DNA of 64,000 nt from Archangium_A sp035910535 (lineage in GTDB: Bacteria > Myxococcota > Myxococcia > Myxococcales > Myxococcaceae): assembly GCA_035910535.1 (NCBI GenBank), contig JAMHXF010000061.1:1-64000 (forward strand). The letters are read 5' to 3'. Positions within the stretch are counted from its first letter, which is position 1. Each line of letters starts with the position of its first letter. Below are positions 7,760-19,140 of this stretch, piece by piece. The notes below the pieces were generated by a model, which saw nothing but the letters and a program-made list of their open reading frames with translations, made no database searches and had not been told where the DNA came from. Both the position numbers and the translations under genes were made by a program.

Positions 7760-8884
7760 ATGCTCCGAGTCCGGGTCGTGGTGCCGCAGCCGCTCGAAGC
7801 GAACCCTGCCTTTGATGCGCTCGCGCGTCGCTTCGGGGTCGACGGCTCCGGGCATGAGCACCTCTCGGGGCGAATCGAAGGGCAGCGCGTCACCGCGCAG
7901 CTCCAACGAAACCCCGACAGCGAGCGGCAAGCGCACGGCGTGTCGTTGACGGTGTACTTCGAGGGCAAGCCCCGGCTGGGTGACGACGGCCCTTCGCTGT
8001 TGTTGCGCGGTGAAGACGCGACCGACGTGCGCGACAAGGCGCGCGGGCTGGTGCGGGAAGTGCAGTTGGGGTTTCCAGGCTTCGACCGGCAGGTCTTCAT
8101 CGACAACACCTGCAGTGAAGCCGAGGCGCGGAGGTTGCTCAGCAAAGAGAGCACGCGCGAGGCGGCGCGCCGCATTCTCGACCTCGACGGCTCGAGTATT
8201 CTCATCACGCCGACGAGCGCCACGTTCTCGATGCCGCTGCGAGCGACTACGCCCGCGGCGGTGCTCTCGACTGCGCTCGACGAGCTCCTGACGGTCGCGC
8301 GCGTCGGTGGCCCCCGAGACACCGCGCGCTCGCAGCAACGCGGTACAGCGCTGCCTGCGGTGTCGGTCATCACGCTGGGCCTGACGGTTCCGTACGCGTG
8401 GTGGGTACAGACCACGTGGCCCGCCTCGGTTGGCGTCGCGAGCGTCGCTGGCGTGCTGGCCGGAGTCGCCGCGCTCTTCGCGCGACCGGCCATCGAAGAC
8501 GCCTGCGCAGGTGACTCGGCGTCGGCGAGCCGCGCCCGTGCCGTGTTGACGGGCTTCGTGCTCTCAGCCTTCGCGTTCACGTTCGGGGTGCTGGTGCACC
8601 TCAACGGCGCGCTCGATGACTCGCCCGGGGTCCTGTGGCGCGGCGTCGTCACGAGCGTCAGCACGCCGACCAGGTCCAGTCGGAGCAGCGGCCTCACGCG
8701 CCTGGTGCACGTGCGCTGGCGCGACGGCAGCAAAGACACACGCGTGTGGGACGCTCAGAAGCCGGGAGATGAATACCTCGAGCGCCGTTTCCGCGGCGCG
8801 CTCGGCTTCGAGTGGGTCGGTCGCGGGCGCGGCGAAGTGCGGGCCCCAGCGACGAAGGGCCTCCGAGAGTTTCAAGAGCGCTAG
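7760..8884 (+). CDS. Hypothetical membrane protein, 374 residues
   Basis: The ATG follows TTGAGG at suitable spacing, just after the barrel gene, so the two may be co-transcribed. Residues 1-190 look soluble. They are followed by two or three membrane segments (VITLGLTVPYAWWVQTTW; VASVAGVLAGVAALFARP; LTGFVLSAFAFTFGVLVHLN) and a C-terminal soluble tail with LVHVRWRDGSKDTRVWD. No known family. The stop codon lies in CTAG at 8881-8884, a palindrome that also supplies the stop of the convergent Kef-type gene. Confidence 0.65.
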   Translation: MLRVRVVVPQPLEANPAFDALARRFGVDGSGHEHLSGRIEGQRVTAQLQRNPDSERQAHGVSLTVYFEGKPRLGDDGPSLLLRGEDATDVRDKARGLVREVQLGFPGFDRQVFIDNTCSEAEARRLLSKESTREAARRILDLDGSSILITPTSATFSMPLRATTPAAVLSTALDELLTVARVGGPRDTARSQQRGTALPAVSVITLGLTVPYAWWVQTTWPASVGVASVAGVLAGVAALFARPAIEDACAGDSASASRARAVLTGFVLSAFAFTFGVLVHLNGALDDSPGVLWRGVVTSVSTPTRSSRSSGLTRLVHVRWRDGSKDTRVWDAQKPGDEYLERRFRGALGFEWVGRGRGEVRAPATKGLREFQER

Positions 8885-10947
8885 GCAGGCGCCGGTTCAA
8901 CGACGGGCGTCGGGCTCTCGCCCCACAACAACTGGCGCGCCGCGCTGACGGCTTCGGTCGTCCCTGCGAGCGCCACCACGTCACCGGCTGACAACCGCTC
9001 GTTCGCCGTGGGTAACACCACGTCGCCCGCGCCGCGATGAATGGCCAGCACCGTCGCGCCCGTGAGCCCGCGCAGGTTGATTTCAGCCAGCGACTTGCCG
9101 AGCACCGGGCTGTGCTCCGGCACACCGCACGACACCGGCTCGCCGATGCCCGGCAGTTGCTGGCGCACCAGGTTGAGCTGGTCGTCTTGTGGCTTCACGT
9201 CGGGGCTGGTGTGCGACGACAACGGCGCCTGACCCCGCGACAGCGCCTCGGCCACCACCTGCGCACCCGCGCGCAGATGACCTTCGAAGTCGGCCGCTTT
9301 GCGCGCGAAGGTGCCGAGCAGCACGAGCAGCAACAGAATCGCCGTGCCCGCAACCCAGATGGGCGGGAGGAACGGCGAGAGCAACGCCAGCGCCGGCACC
9401 ATCACCGACACGCCGACGATGACGCGGAAGAGCGCCGACAACGCAGAGCGCGGCGCCCGCGCGAGGTCGACGCGCCCGGCCAGCGGCAGCGCGCGTTCGG
9501 CCAGCGAGTCTCCCAGCGCGCGCAGCACGCGCGTGAGGCCGACGCCCAGCGTCAGCAACACCACCACGCCGAAGGCCAGCAGCGCCCAGAATGAGAGCCC
9601 GTCGAGCTTCGGCGACAACAGCGCGAGGCACAGCAGCGTGACGATGATGCTGCCCACGTCGATGATGAGCAGCCGCACTCGCTTGGCCAGCTGTGAGCGT
9701 TCGGCGCCGGGCTTCGCGGTGCGCAGGCGCTCGAACCAGCTCGAGTACAGCGACACCCACGTCTGCACGCGGCCGGGCAGGCGGCTCTCGAACTGCTCGG
9801 CGACGCGCGGCGAGGCCTTGATGAACCACGGCGTGATGAGCGTGGTGAGCGCCGAGACCGCGACCGCGATGGGGTACATGAACGCGCCCGTCGCCTTCAG
9901 CGAGAGCCCCAGCGTGGCGATGATGAAAGAGAACTCGCCGATCTGCGCGAGGCTCAGGCCCGACTGCACGGCCGTCTTCACGCCGTTGCCGGTGAAGAAG
10001 ACGCCCAGCGACACCGCGATGACCTTGCCCAGCACCACGACGGCGGTGACGGCCAGCACGTGCGGCCACCACTGCAGCAGCGCTGCGGGGTCGAGCAACA
10101 TGCCCACCGACACGAAGAACACGGCCGCGAACAGGTCGCGCACCGGGCGAATGGCGTGCTCGACGGCGTGCCCTTCACCAGACTCCGCGACCAGCGAGCC
10201 GGCGATGAACGCGCCGAGCGCGACGGAGTACCCGGCGGCGTTCGCCAGCAACGAGAAGCCGAACGCGAGCGCGATGGCAGCGACCACCACCATCTCGCTG
10301 CGGTCTTGCTTGAGCACCAGCTTCATCAACCGCGGCACGGTGAGCAGGCCGCCCACCAGCAGCGCCGCGAGGAACGCGCCGAGGCGCCCCAGCGTCAACG
10401 CGAGCTCACCGGCCGACACGCCAGCGCCCGTCGCCACGGCCGTCATCACCGCCATCAACACGATGGCCACCAGGTCTTCGACGAGCAGCACGCCGACCAC
10501 GATGCCGCGCACGGGCTCCTTCACCTTCAGGTCTTCGAAGGCGCGCGCGATGATGGTGGTGCTGGAGATGGCGATGATGGCGCCCAGGAACACGCTCTCG
10601 AGCTGGGTCCACCCGAAGGCGCGACCGGCCATGTAGCCGAACCACAGCATCGCGCTGCACTGGAAGAGCCCGGTCAGCAGCGCCGTGGGGCCGACCTTCA
10701 TGAGCGCGCCGAGGCGGAACTCGAGGCCCAGCGCGAACATGAGCAGGATGACGCCGAGCTCCGAGAGCGCCTGAATGAGCGACGCGTCGGCCGTCGAGAC
10801 GAAGTTGACGTGCGGCCCGACGAGCAGGCCCGCGACGATGTACCCGAGCACCACCGGCTGGCGGAGCTTGTTGAAGACGATGGTGGTGACGCCAGCAACT
10901 CCGAGAACGAGTGCCAACGTCACGAGGAAGTCGTGAGCGGTGATCAT
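8881..10947 (-). CDS. Kef-type cation:proton antiporter with C-terminal RCK/TrkA-C domain
   Basis: A 688-residue inner-membrane transporter of the CPA2 family. It begins MITAHDFLVTLALVLGVAGV and has about a dozen membrane helices with the family motifs GYIVAGLLVGPHV and ELGVILLMFALGLEF, plus AISSTTIIARAFEDL. After the membrane part, residues 590-680 (VSCGVPEHSPVLGKSLAEIN, LAGTTEAVSAARQLL) form a TrkA-C/RCK-C regulatory domain. A second hydrophobic block lies between the antiporter core and that domain. Such proteins exchange K+ or Na+ for protons. Ligand and ion are not predictable. Transcribed convergently with the preceding gene, sharing the CTAG stop. Confidence 0.88.
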   Translation of the reverse strand: MITAHDFLVTLALVLGVAGVTTIVFNKLRQPVVLGYIVAGLLVGPHVNFVSTADASLIQALSELGVILLMFALGLEFRLGALMKVGPTALLTGLFQCSAMLWFGYMAGRAFGWTQLESVFLGAIIAISSTTIIARAFEDLKVKEPVRGIVVGVLLVEDLVAIVLMAVMTAVATGAGVSAGELALTLGRLGAFLAALLVGGLLTVPRLMKLVLKQDRSEMVVVAAIALAFGFSLLANAAGYSVALGAFIAGSLVAESGEGHAVEHAIRPVRDLFAAVFFVSVGMLLDPAALLQWWPHVLAVTAVVVLGKVIAVSLGVFFTGNGVKTAVQSGLSLAQIGEFSFIIATLGLSLKATGAFMYPIAVAVSALTTLITPWFIKASPRVAEQFESRLPGRVQTWVSLYSSWFERLRTAKPGAERSQLAKRVRLLIIDVGSIIVTLLCLALLSPKLDGLSFWALLAFGVVVLLTLGVGLTRVLRALGDSLAERALPLAGRVDLARAPRSALSALFRVIVGVSVMVPALALLSPFLPPIWVAGTAILLLLVLLGTFARKAADFEGHLRAGAQVVAEALSRGQAPLSSHTSPDVKPQDDQLNLVRQQLPGIGEPVSCGVPEHSPVLGKSLAEINLRGLTGATVLAIHRGAGDVVLPTANERLSAGDVVALAGTTEAVSAARQLLWGESPTPVVEPAPA

Positions 10948-10993
10948 GCAGTGGTGAAAGCCGTGAAGGTGAAGTGACGCTTCGAAGAGTGCT

Positions 10994-11359
10994 TCAGCTC
11001 ACGACCGGCGGGCCTTGTGGCGGGCACGCTCTCAACCGCGCGTGTTTGTCGCCGCGCCACGCGCCCCGTTCGACGGGCCTCGCGTCACGCGCTTGCCTCG
11101 CCGGTGCGGCGCCGTGCACGAGCGTCAACGAAGCGGCTCCGAAGAAGTGCTTCGCGACGCTCACCGGTGACGCCAGGCGCTCGGCGTGCGCCGTGGGCAG
11201 CGCCATCGCCGAACGCTGTGTGTCGATCCTTCGCAACGACGACTTCGTGTCGACCGACTCCGGCATCGGAGGCCGGGGCGGCGCGACGACCGCGAGCACG
11301 CACGCCACCAGCCACGCTGCATGGAGCGACGACGGGCGAGGTATGCGGAAGGCGCTCAC
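10994..11359 (-). CDS. Possible small exported protein, 121 residues
   Basis: A GTG start preceded by AAGGA opens a frame with a hydrophobic N-terminal stretch (LHAAWLVACVLAVVAPPRPP) and then a basic Ala/Arg-rich tail. Codon choice is GC-rich at third positions, as in neighbouring genes, supporting coding. No family, and the tail resembles low-complexity translation, so this is tentative. It lies between the kinase and antiporter genes in the same direction. Confidence 0.35.
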   Translation of the reverse strand: MSAFRIPRPSSLHAAWLVACVLAVVAPPRPPMPESVDTKSSLRRIDTQRSAMALPTAHAERLASPVSVAKHFFGAASLTLVHGAAPARQARDARPVERGAWRGDKHARLRACPPQGPPVVS

Positions 11360-11441
11360 AAAGAAAGGTGTCCTTAACGTTGGTGGGTCAAACCGCTCGT
11401 CGAAATCTACCTGCTCTGCGCCACGAGCTGTCGGTGAACCG

Positions 11442-13286
<1,845 letters not shown>

Positions 13287-13362
13287 GCGGCGGAAGATAC
13301 CCGAGCGCTCCGTGCCGACCGACGCGAAGTCAGTCTTTCTGACGGCGTCGGTGTCTACGTCG

Positions 13363-14595
13363 TCAGAGCGCGCCGTCGATGGAGGCGCCTTCGTCGACCC
13401 AGCGCCCGAGCAACTCGCGCTCGTCGTCGCCCATGCCGGTCTTGTTGATGAAGGGCATCGTGCGGTTCACCACGGCGCGCTCTTTGATGCGCGGCGCGAG
13501 CGTCTGAATCTGGGCGGGCGTGTCGAACATCACGTTGTTCGGCGCGATGGGGAACATGGGCTCGGTGGTCTTCGCGGCGTGGCACGAAATGCAGCGCGCC
13601 TGAATGATGGGCTGCACCTGCGCGAAGGTGACCTTCGTCTTCACCGGCGCGTCACCGGTGGTCGGCTTTGGCGGCGCTTCGATGGCGGGTCGCGCGGTCA
13701 GCACGAAGAGCAAGGTGGTGGCGAGCGCGGCGATGACGACGATGGGGCCCAGCCACGACGCGGTGCTCTTCATGGTGAAGCGAATGTTCATGAAGTGCCG
13801 AATGCCGGCGCCCGCGAACATCAACACGAAGAGAATGAGCCAGTTCAGCGGGTGCCCGTACGTGCCGGGGAAGTGGTTGCTCAACATCACGAAGAGCAAC
13901 GGGAAGGTCATGTAGTTGTTGTGAATGCTGCGCTGCTTGGCCTTCTTGTTGAGCGCGAAGTCCTGCTCCTGACCTGACTCGGTGGCGGCCACGAGCTTGC
14001 GCTGCGAGGGCACGATGACCATCCACACGTTGCCGGTCATCACCGTGCCGAGCAACACGCCGACGTGCAGGTACGCGGCGCGGCCCGAGAAGACGCGCGT
14101 GTAGAAGAACGCGAGGCCCAGCAGCATTCCGATGGACAACAGCCCGGCGACGGTCGGCGCGCGCGGCCCGAGCACGCGCCACGAGATGTCGTAGACGAGC
14201 CAGGCGGCGACGAGCGAGCCGACGGACACGCTCACGGCCTGCGTCAGGCCCATTTCGCGCACCGACGGGTCGATGAGGAAGGCGCCGCCGTTCATGTAAT
14301 AGACGACGACCAGCAGGCCGATGCCCGAGGCCCAGGTGGTGAAGTTCTGCCACTTGAACCAGTGGAGCCGCGCCGGCATTTGCCCGGGGGCGAGCTGCTT
14401 CTTCTCGACCTCGTAGAAGCCACCGGAGTGGACCATCCACATCTTGCCTTCGTAGCCAGGCTCGTTCGCGCGCTCGGGAGCCTTGTCCAGGTTCCGGTCG
14501 AGCCAGTTGAAGAGCATCGAATTGCCGATCCACATGATGCCGGCAATGAGGTGCACCCAGCGCACCGTCAGGTCGAGGAACTCGTGGAAACTCAC
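13363..14595 (-). CDS. puuD: Urate hydroxylase PuuD-like membrane protein with cytochrome c domain
   Basis: A 410-residue integral membrane protein of the PuuD type, which oxidises urate and passes electrons to a fused c-type cytochrome. The start GTG (SFHEFLDLTVRWVHLIAG) matches the usual N-terminus. A TTG six codons upstream is an alternative. About eight membrane helices carry conserved histidines (WVHLIAGIMWIGN, IHNNYMTFP, IRHFMNIRF). After residue 320 a periplasmic cytochrome c domain has one haem motif, CISCH, and a plausible Met ligand (RTMPFINKTGMGD). No other purine-catabolism gene is visible nearby. Confidence 0.85.
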   Translation of the reverse strand: MSFHEFLDLTVRWVHLIAGIMWIGNSMLFNWLDRNLDKAPERANEPGYEGKMWMVHSGGFYEVEKKQLAPGQMPARLHWFKWQNFTTWASGIGLLVVVYYMNGGAFLIDPSVREMGLTQAVSVSVGSLVAAWLVYDISWRVLGPRAPTVAGLLSIGMLLGLAFFYTRVFSGRAAYLHVGVLLGTVMTGNVWMVIVPSQRKLVAATESGQEQDFALNKKAKQRSIHNNYMTFPLLFVMLSNHFPGTYGHPLNWLILFVLMFAGAGIRHFMNIRFTMKSTASWLGPIVVIAALATTLLFVLTARPAIEAPPKPTTGDAPVKTKVTFAQVQPIIQARCISCHAAKTTEPMFPIAPNNVMFDTPAQIQTLAPRIKERAVVNRTMPFINKTGMGDDERELLGRWVDEGASIDGAL

Positions 14596-14702
14596 GGCGC
14601 GGAATGTACCCAAGCCGGTCTCGGCTCGAAGTGATTCCTGAATGTCGAATACATCGGGTCAGCCCTCGAGACGTCATCTCTCCGGCTGCGACCTCTGCGT
14701 CG

Positions 14703-17700
14703 TCAGAAGCAGGCCGTGCGGTAGCCGATGACGACGGTCGAACCCGGCGGCGGCGCGCTGTCGAAGACGACGGAGTTGCTCGGCGCGTCGAGGCGCCACC
14801 CGCTGGTGACGTTCTGCCCGTCGACGCTGACGGTGGTGTCGGCCATCGAGCGTGACGAGCCCGAGAGCGAGAACGAGCGGCGGGCGCTGAACACCGCGCG
14901 GCTCACGTTCTGGAGATCCATCGACCAGTTGCTGGTGCAGATGTCGGCGCGCGCGCCGTTGGTCTGGTTGACGATGGCCGCATAACGCCCCGTATCGACG
15001 CCTTCGACGGAGCACGAACCGCCGCTCGGCGTGAACGGTCCGACGACCGACACGTTCACCAGCTCGACGTAGTTGTTCTTCAATGCGCGCAACGTCGAGA
15101 TGTACGACTCGGTGGTGTTGGGTGACTGCTCGACGGCGTCGGTAATCATCACCACCGCGAGCGCCGCGTTGCTGCGAATGAAGCCCGTGTTGTACCCGGT
15201 GAGGTTCGGCTCGGTGAGCGCCGCGTTCATCGCCGCGAAGGGCTGCTCGAAGCCACTGCCCGTGACGCCGACCTGCACGTTTTGGGCGAAGGCCGCCGCG
15301 ACGTTCGGCGTGGTGGGGCGCAGAATGGTGGGCATCGACGGCGCCGCGCGCAGCCGACCCTGCTGCACGAAGAGGTCGGTGGTGGTGACGCCGATTTGCC
15401 AGTCGCCCGCGCCGCTCGTCGCCGCGCTGATGAACGAGGCGAAGTTGCTGGCGAGCGCGGCCTGCTCGTCGGCCATGGAGCACGAGTCGTCGATGACGAA
15501 GAGAATGTCGACCGCCGCGTTGGCCTGCGTGAACGTGTCTTGCTGCTGGCCGACGGGGTCAGCGGTCAACCGCAGCGACACGCCTTCGACAATCGCCTCG
15601 CCCGACTGCACGGTGTCGAAGCGCAGCGTCTCCGACCAGGTGCCCGAAGTGGTCGGCGCGGCGGCCAGCATCAACGTCGCCGTCGCGGCGGGGTCGAGCG
15701 TGAGGCTGCCGGTGCTCAACGGCGAGCTGACGGTGCGGAAGGGCGGCGTCACGCCGGTCGCCGACGTGACGGTGATGGGCACGCCGCACACGTTGTAGAG
15801 CGTCACCGGCCTGGGCGCCGACTGGCAGTTCTCCTGCACGACGCCGAAGTCGAGAATCGGCGGCGCCACCAGCAGGCAGCGGCTCACCTGCAGGTCGACC
15901 GGCAACTCGCGCGTCGCGCCGGTGTTGCTGACGGTGAAGCGCAGCGAGCCGCGGAGGTACGTGCCCGTCTCGGCGTCGGGCGGCACGGTGGCCTGCACCA
16001 CGATGACCTGACTCTGGGAAGAGGACACCAGCAGCGCGGCGGTGCTGGGGGTGCTGACGCGGAACGCGAGGTTCGAGCCGGGCGCCATTTCGATGCCGCT
16101 GATGAGGCACTGGTTGCCGGGCGTGCTGCTGGAGTTGGTGACGGTGAAGGTGCGCACCAACGTCGCGCCGCGCGGCGCCGAGCCGAAGTTCGCGCTGTCG
16201 GGAGACACGGTGACGCTGCACGGCTCGGGCGCGCGCGGGTTCGCCGTCATCGGCACTCGCAGCACGGGCTCGCGGCTGTCGTTGGAATAGATGAGCAGGT
16301 CGGCGCGGCGCTCGCCGGCCGATGACGGCGCGAGCGTGATTTCGAACTCGAGGAAGTTCTTGCCGGCGACGGCGGGCACACCGACTGACGCATCGTAGGT
16401 GCTGATGAGGCCCACCGAGAACTCGGAGGCGCGCGCCGACGGCGAGGTGGGGACGATGGCGAACCACGGCAGCGAGCCGTTGCGCCCCAGAAAGAGGTTG
16501 TTCGAGGTGTCGCCCGCCGACGGCGGCGCGGTGCCGACGTTCTGCACGATGAAGCGGCGGCGCGTCACCGCGGTGCCGGTGCTGTTGTACGGCACGGCGC
16601 CGAAGACGAAGGGGTTGGGGTCGGCGCGAATGCGCGGGCCGCCGCCGGTGCACGTCAACTGCACGCGCGCGGGCGTGACCGGCGTGGTGCCGATTTGAAG
16701 CGTGAGCTCTGCGCTCAGCGGGCCGAGCGAAGCCGGCTTGCAGCTGACCTGCACCGTGGCGCTGCCATTCGCGGGAAGCACCGTGGGCGCGCCGGCTTCG
16801 ACGAAGAAGTGCGGTGAGTTCAGCGCCGGGGTGAGCGACAGGTCGGCGTTCGAGCCGTTGGTGAGCGTGACCGCGCGCGTCGAGCTCTCGCCGAGCGGCA
16901 AGCGGCCGAAGTTGATGGTGGTTGGCGACCACGCCAGCGCTGCGTCGTCTCCGGTACCGCGCAGCGTGACGGTGCCTTCGGGGCACTGGTCTGCGCGCTT
17001 GAGCGTGAAGGTCGCTTCGTACGCGCGCGCCTCGAGGGGCGAGAAGCGCAGCGGAAGGTCGACGCGGCCGTTGGCGGGCACCTCGAAGGGCGGCGCGAGC
17101 TCGAGCGAGAAGGCGTGCGCGTCGGCGCCGACGATGGGCGTGGCGGTGGTGGTGGCGGGCAGCGCCGCGCCGTTCTCGAGTGGCTGGTGTTTGGTGACTG
17201 CGTGCCGCAGCGGCACCCGGCCGAAGTCGACGACGGGCGGCACGAAGCAGTCGCGCGCCACGGCGTTGCTCTCGACGGTCAGCGTGAGGGTCTCTTTGCC
17301 CGCGACGGCGCCCTGCAGCGTGAGCGTGAAGCGCGCGCGGTGCGGCACCTCGACGAGCGACGCGTCGGCGGCCTGTGACGGCGCGAAGCGAACGGTGAGC
17401 GTGCCGTCTGTCGCGCCGGCGACCGCGACGCCCTCTGCGTTTTCGAGCGAGAGGCTCTCGTCGCCTTCGTCGCGCGTGACGGAGGTGATGGTGACCTCTT
17501 CGAGGCCGACGTTGCGCACCAGCACTTCGCTGCTGATGACGGTGTTCATGAACGTCGACGGCACCGTGGTGGTGGCGTCGCTGAGCAGCAGCTCACCTTC
17601 GGCGCCGGGCTGTACGAAGACCAGCTCGCCGTAGCGCGCGGTGATGTTGCCGCCGCCGCAGCCGCGACAACCGGCGAAGGCGAACAACACGAAGAGCGGA

Positions 17701-17714
17701 ACGAGCCGTGTCAT
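14703..17714 (-). CDS. Large lipoprotein with choice-of-anchor-D (ASH-like) repeats and a vWA-like domain
   Basis: A 1003-residue exported protein. The lipobox is AFAGC at residues 12-16. Several Ig-like repeats of about 100 residues follow, with the repeated signature NFGRLPLGESSTRAVTLTN or DFGVVQENCQSAPRPVTLYN, typical of choice-of-anchor-D and ASPM-SPD2-Hydin modules. Around residues 740-960 is a von Willebrand A-like domain with the metal site DILFVIDDSCSMADEQ (DxSxS). Such proteins are usually surface adhesins or matrix components in myxobacteria. The final 60 residues form a further beta domain. It diverges from a Cys-rich lipoprotein gene 61 bases away. Confidence 0.8.
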   Translation of the reverse strand: MTRLVPLFVLFAFAGCRGCGGGNITARYGELVFVQPGAEGELLLSDATTTVPSTFMNTVISSEVLVRNVGLEEVTITSVTRDEGDESLSLENAEGVAVAGATDGTLTVRFAPSQAADASLVEVPHRARFTLTLQGAVAGKETLTLTVESNAVARDCFVPPVVDFGRVPLRHAVTKHQPLENGAALPATTTATPIVGADAHAFSLELAPPFEVPANGRVDLPLRFSPLEARAYEATFTLKRADQCPEGTVTLRGTGDDAALAWSPTTINFGRLPLGESSTRAVTLTNGSNADLSLTPALNSPHFFVEAGAPTVLPANGSATVQVSCKPASLGPLSAELTLQIGTTPVTPARVQLTCTGGGPRIRADPNPFVFGAVPYNSTGTAVTRRRFIVQNVGTAPPSAGDTSNNLFLGRNGSLPWFAIVPTSPSARASEFSVGLISTYDASVGVPAVAGKNFLEFEITLAPSSAGERRADLLIYSNDSREPVLRVPMTANPRAPEPCSVTVSPDSANFGSAPRGATLVRTFTVTNSSSTPGNQCLISGIEMAPGSNLAFRVSTPSTAALLVSSSQSQVIVVQATVPPDAETGTYLRGSLRFTVSNTGATRELPVDLQVSRCLLVAPPILDFGVVQENCQSAPRPVTLYNVCGVPITVTSATGVTPPFRTVSSPLSTGSLTLDPAATATLMLAAAPTTSGTWSETLRFDTVQSGEAIVEGVSLRLTADPVGQQQDTFTQANAAVDILFVIDDSCSMADEQAALASNFASFISAATSGAGDWQIGVTTTDLFVQQGRLRAAPSMPTILRPTTPNVAAAFAQNVQVGVTGSGFEQPFAAMNAALTEPNLTGYNTGFIRSNAALAVVMITDAVEQSPNTTESYISTLRALKNNYVELVNVSVVGPFTPSGGSCSVEGVDTGRYAAIVNQTNGARADICTSNWSMDLQNVSRAVFSARRSFSLSGSSRSMADTTVSVDGQNVTSGWRLDAPSNSVVFDSAPPPGSTVVIGYRTACF

Positions 17715-17775
17715 GGCCGCCGACTACGCCACGGGCAGAGACGGCGCGCCAGAGCGGTGCGAAAGTGCCTCGCTG

Positions 17776-18444
17776 ATGCGGTGGCTCCTGTTGCTGGTGT
17801 GTTTTGCGATGGCCGGGTGTCAGCGGCCGTGTGACTCGTCGACGTGTGCGGGGTGTTGTTCTGCGGGCGAGTGCGTCGCAGGCACCGACAAGCTCGAGTG
17901 TGGCGCGCGCGGCGCCGAATGTACGCGCTGCACGTCGGGGCAGCGGTGCGTGGCGGCGCTGTGTGAGACGGTGCCGGTCGTCGATGCCGGCGTGGTCGAT
18001 GCGGGCCTGCCGACGGAGTGTTTTTGTTCGACGTCGTGCTGTCTGCCTGACGGCTCGTGCTCGCCGAACAACGGCATCGACGCGTGCGGCCCGTCGCTGC
18101 GCTTCTGTGGAACCTGTGAGGCTGATCAGCGGTGTCAGGCCGGCACGTGCGTGGCCGCGAGCTGCGGCGGGTGTCTCGACCCGCTGGGCGTCTGCCACGA
18201 CGGCCGCCAGGACCGCACGTGTGGCACCGGTGGCGCGGTCTGCCAGACGTGCGGAGCGGATCAGCGCTGCGTCAGCGGGGCCTGCCAGTTCGTCAGCTGC
18301 AATCAGATGAATTGTCGCTTCGGCTGCTGCATGCCCGACAACCGGTGTGAGACGAGCCCCGGCGTCATGGCGTGCGGGCTCAACGGCGATTCGTGTCAGG
18401 TGTGCAGCAGCTCGCAAGGCTGCGTGGCGGGCCGCTGTCAGTAG
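17776..18444 (+). CDS. Cysteine-rich lipoprotein, 222 residues
   Basis: Signal peptide MRWLLLLVCFAMAGC with lipobox at Cys15. The mature protein has over 30 cysteines in repeats of about 30-35 residues such as CGTCEADQRCQAGTCVAASC and CQTCGADQRCVSGACQFVSC, the style of small disulfide-rich repeats common in myxobacterial lipoproteins. A short VVDAGVVDAG linker occurs at about residues 73-82. Function unknown, probably structural or matrix-related. Confidence 0.75.
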   Translation: MRWLLLLVCFAMAGCQRPCDSSTCAGCCSAGECVAGTDKLECGARGAECTRCTSGQRCVAALCETVPVVDAGVVDAGLPTECFCSTSCCLPDGSCSPNNGIDACGPSLRFCGTCEADQRCQAGTCVAASCGGCLDPLGVCHDGRQDRTCGTGGAVCQTCGADQRCVSGACQFVSCNQMNCRFGCCMPDNRCETSPGVMACGLNGDSCQVCSSSQGCVAGRCQ

Positions 18445-18493
18445 CCGCACTCCTTTCGCAATGCGCGAAGGCAGAGCGCGTAGAGTCGCTCGT

Positions 18494-19036
18494 ATGTTGA
18501 CGCTCGTACTCGTCGCGGCGCTCGCGCAGGTCGACCCGCCGCCGCCCATGCCGCTGCCCGACGAGGCTCCACCGGAGTCGCGCTACACGCCGCCGGTCAA
18601 ACGTGACGGCCCGTCTCGAGAGCTCCGCGTGGGCCTGGGCATCGGTGGTGGCACGTTGGCGGGCGGCGCGGGCCTGGGCATCGCGTTGCTGCTGACGGGG
18701 CAGAACTCGGCCTTCGACCCGGCGTTCGCGACGGCGGCGTTGAGCGCGCTGCTGGTGGCTGGTGTGTCGTTCAGCATTCACCAGGCGCTCGGTGGCAACG
18801 GCGAAATCATTCTCGCGTTTCTCGCGAGCGCGGCGCTGATGGCTGGAGGCGCGGGCATCGCCATCGCCATCGACGCGGGGCCACAGTTTACGCCGATTCT
18901 CGTTGCGGCCATCGGCTCGTTGCCTGCTGCCGCGGGCGCCATTCTCGCGCTCGAGCTCACGACGCCCAACGCGAAGCCGCAGGCTCCCACGGTGACGCTG
19001 AACATGGCGCCCAACGGTTTCTACGGCACGTTCTAA
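18494..19036 (+). CDS. Small membrane protein, 180 residues
   Basis: The N-terminus (MLTLVLVAALAQVDPPPPMP) looks like a short signal peptide followed by a Pro-rich stretch. Then come about four hydrophobic Gly/Ala-rich segments (GGGTLAGGAGLGIALLLTG; FATAALSALLVAGVSFSI; IILAFLASAALMAGGAGIAI; ILVAAIGSLPAAAGAILAL). No recognised family. Confidence 0.65.
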   Translation: MLTLVLVAALAQVDPPPPMPLPDEAPPESRYTPPVKRDGPSRELRVGLGIGGGTLAGGAGLGIALLLTGQNSAFDPAFATAALSALLVAGVSFSIHQALGGNGEIILAFLASAALMAGGAGIAIAIDAGPQFTPILVAAIGSLPAAAGAILALELTTPNAKPQAPTVTLNMAPNGFYGTF

Positions 19037-19140
19037 AGTCGATGCTCCGGCTCAAGCCGCGCTGTGGGACCCCGTGACGCTGAAGTGACGCCTCGGTGCT
19101 GAGCGCCGCGCACGTCGTGGGCGACGCGTACGATGCGGGC

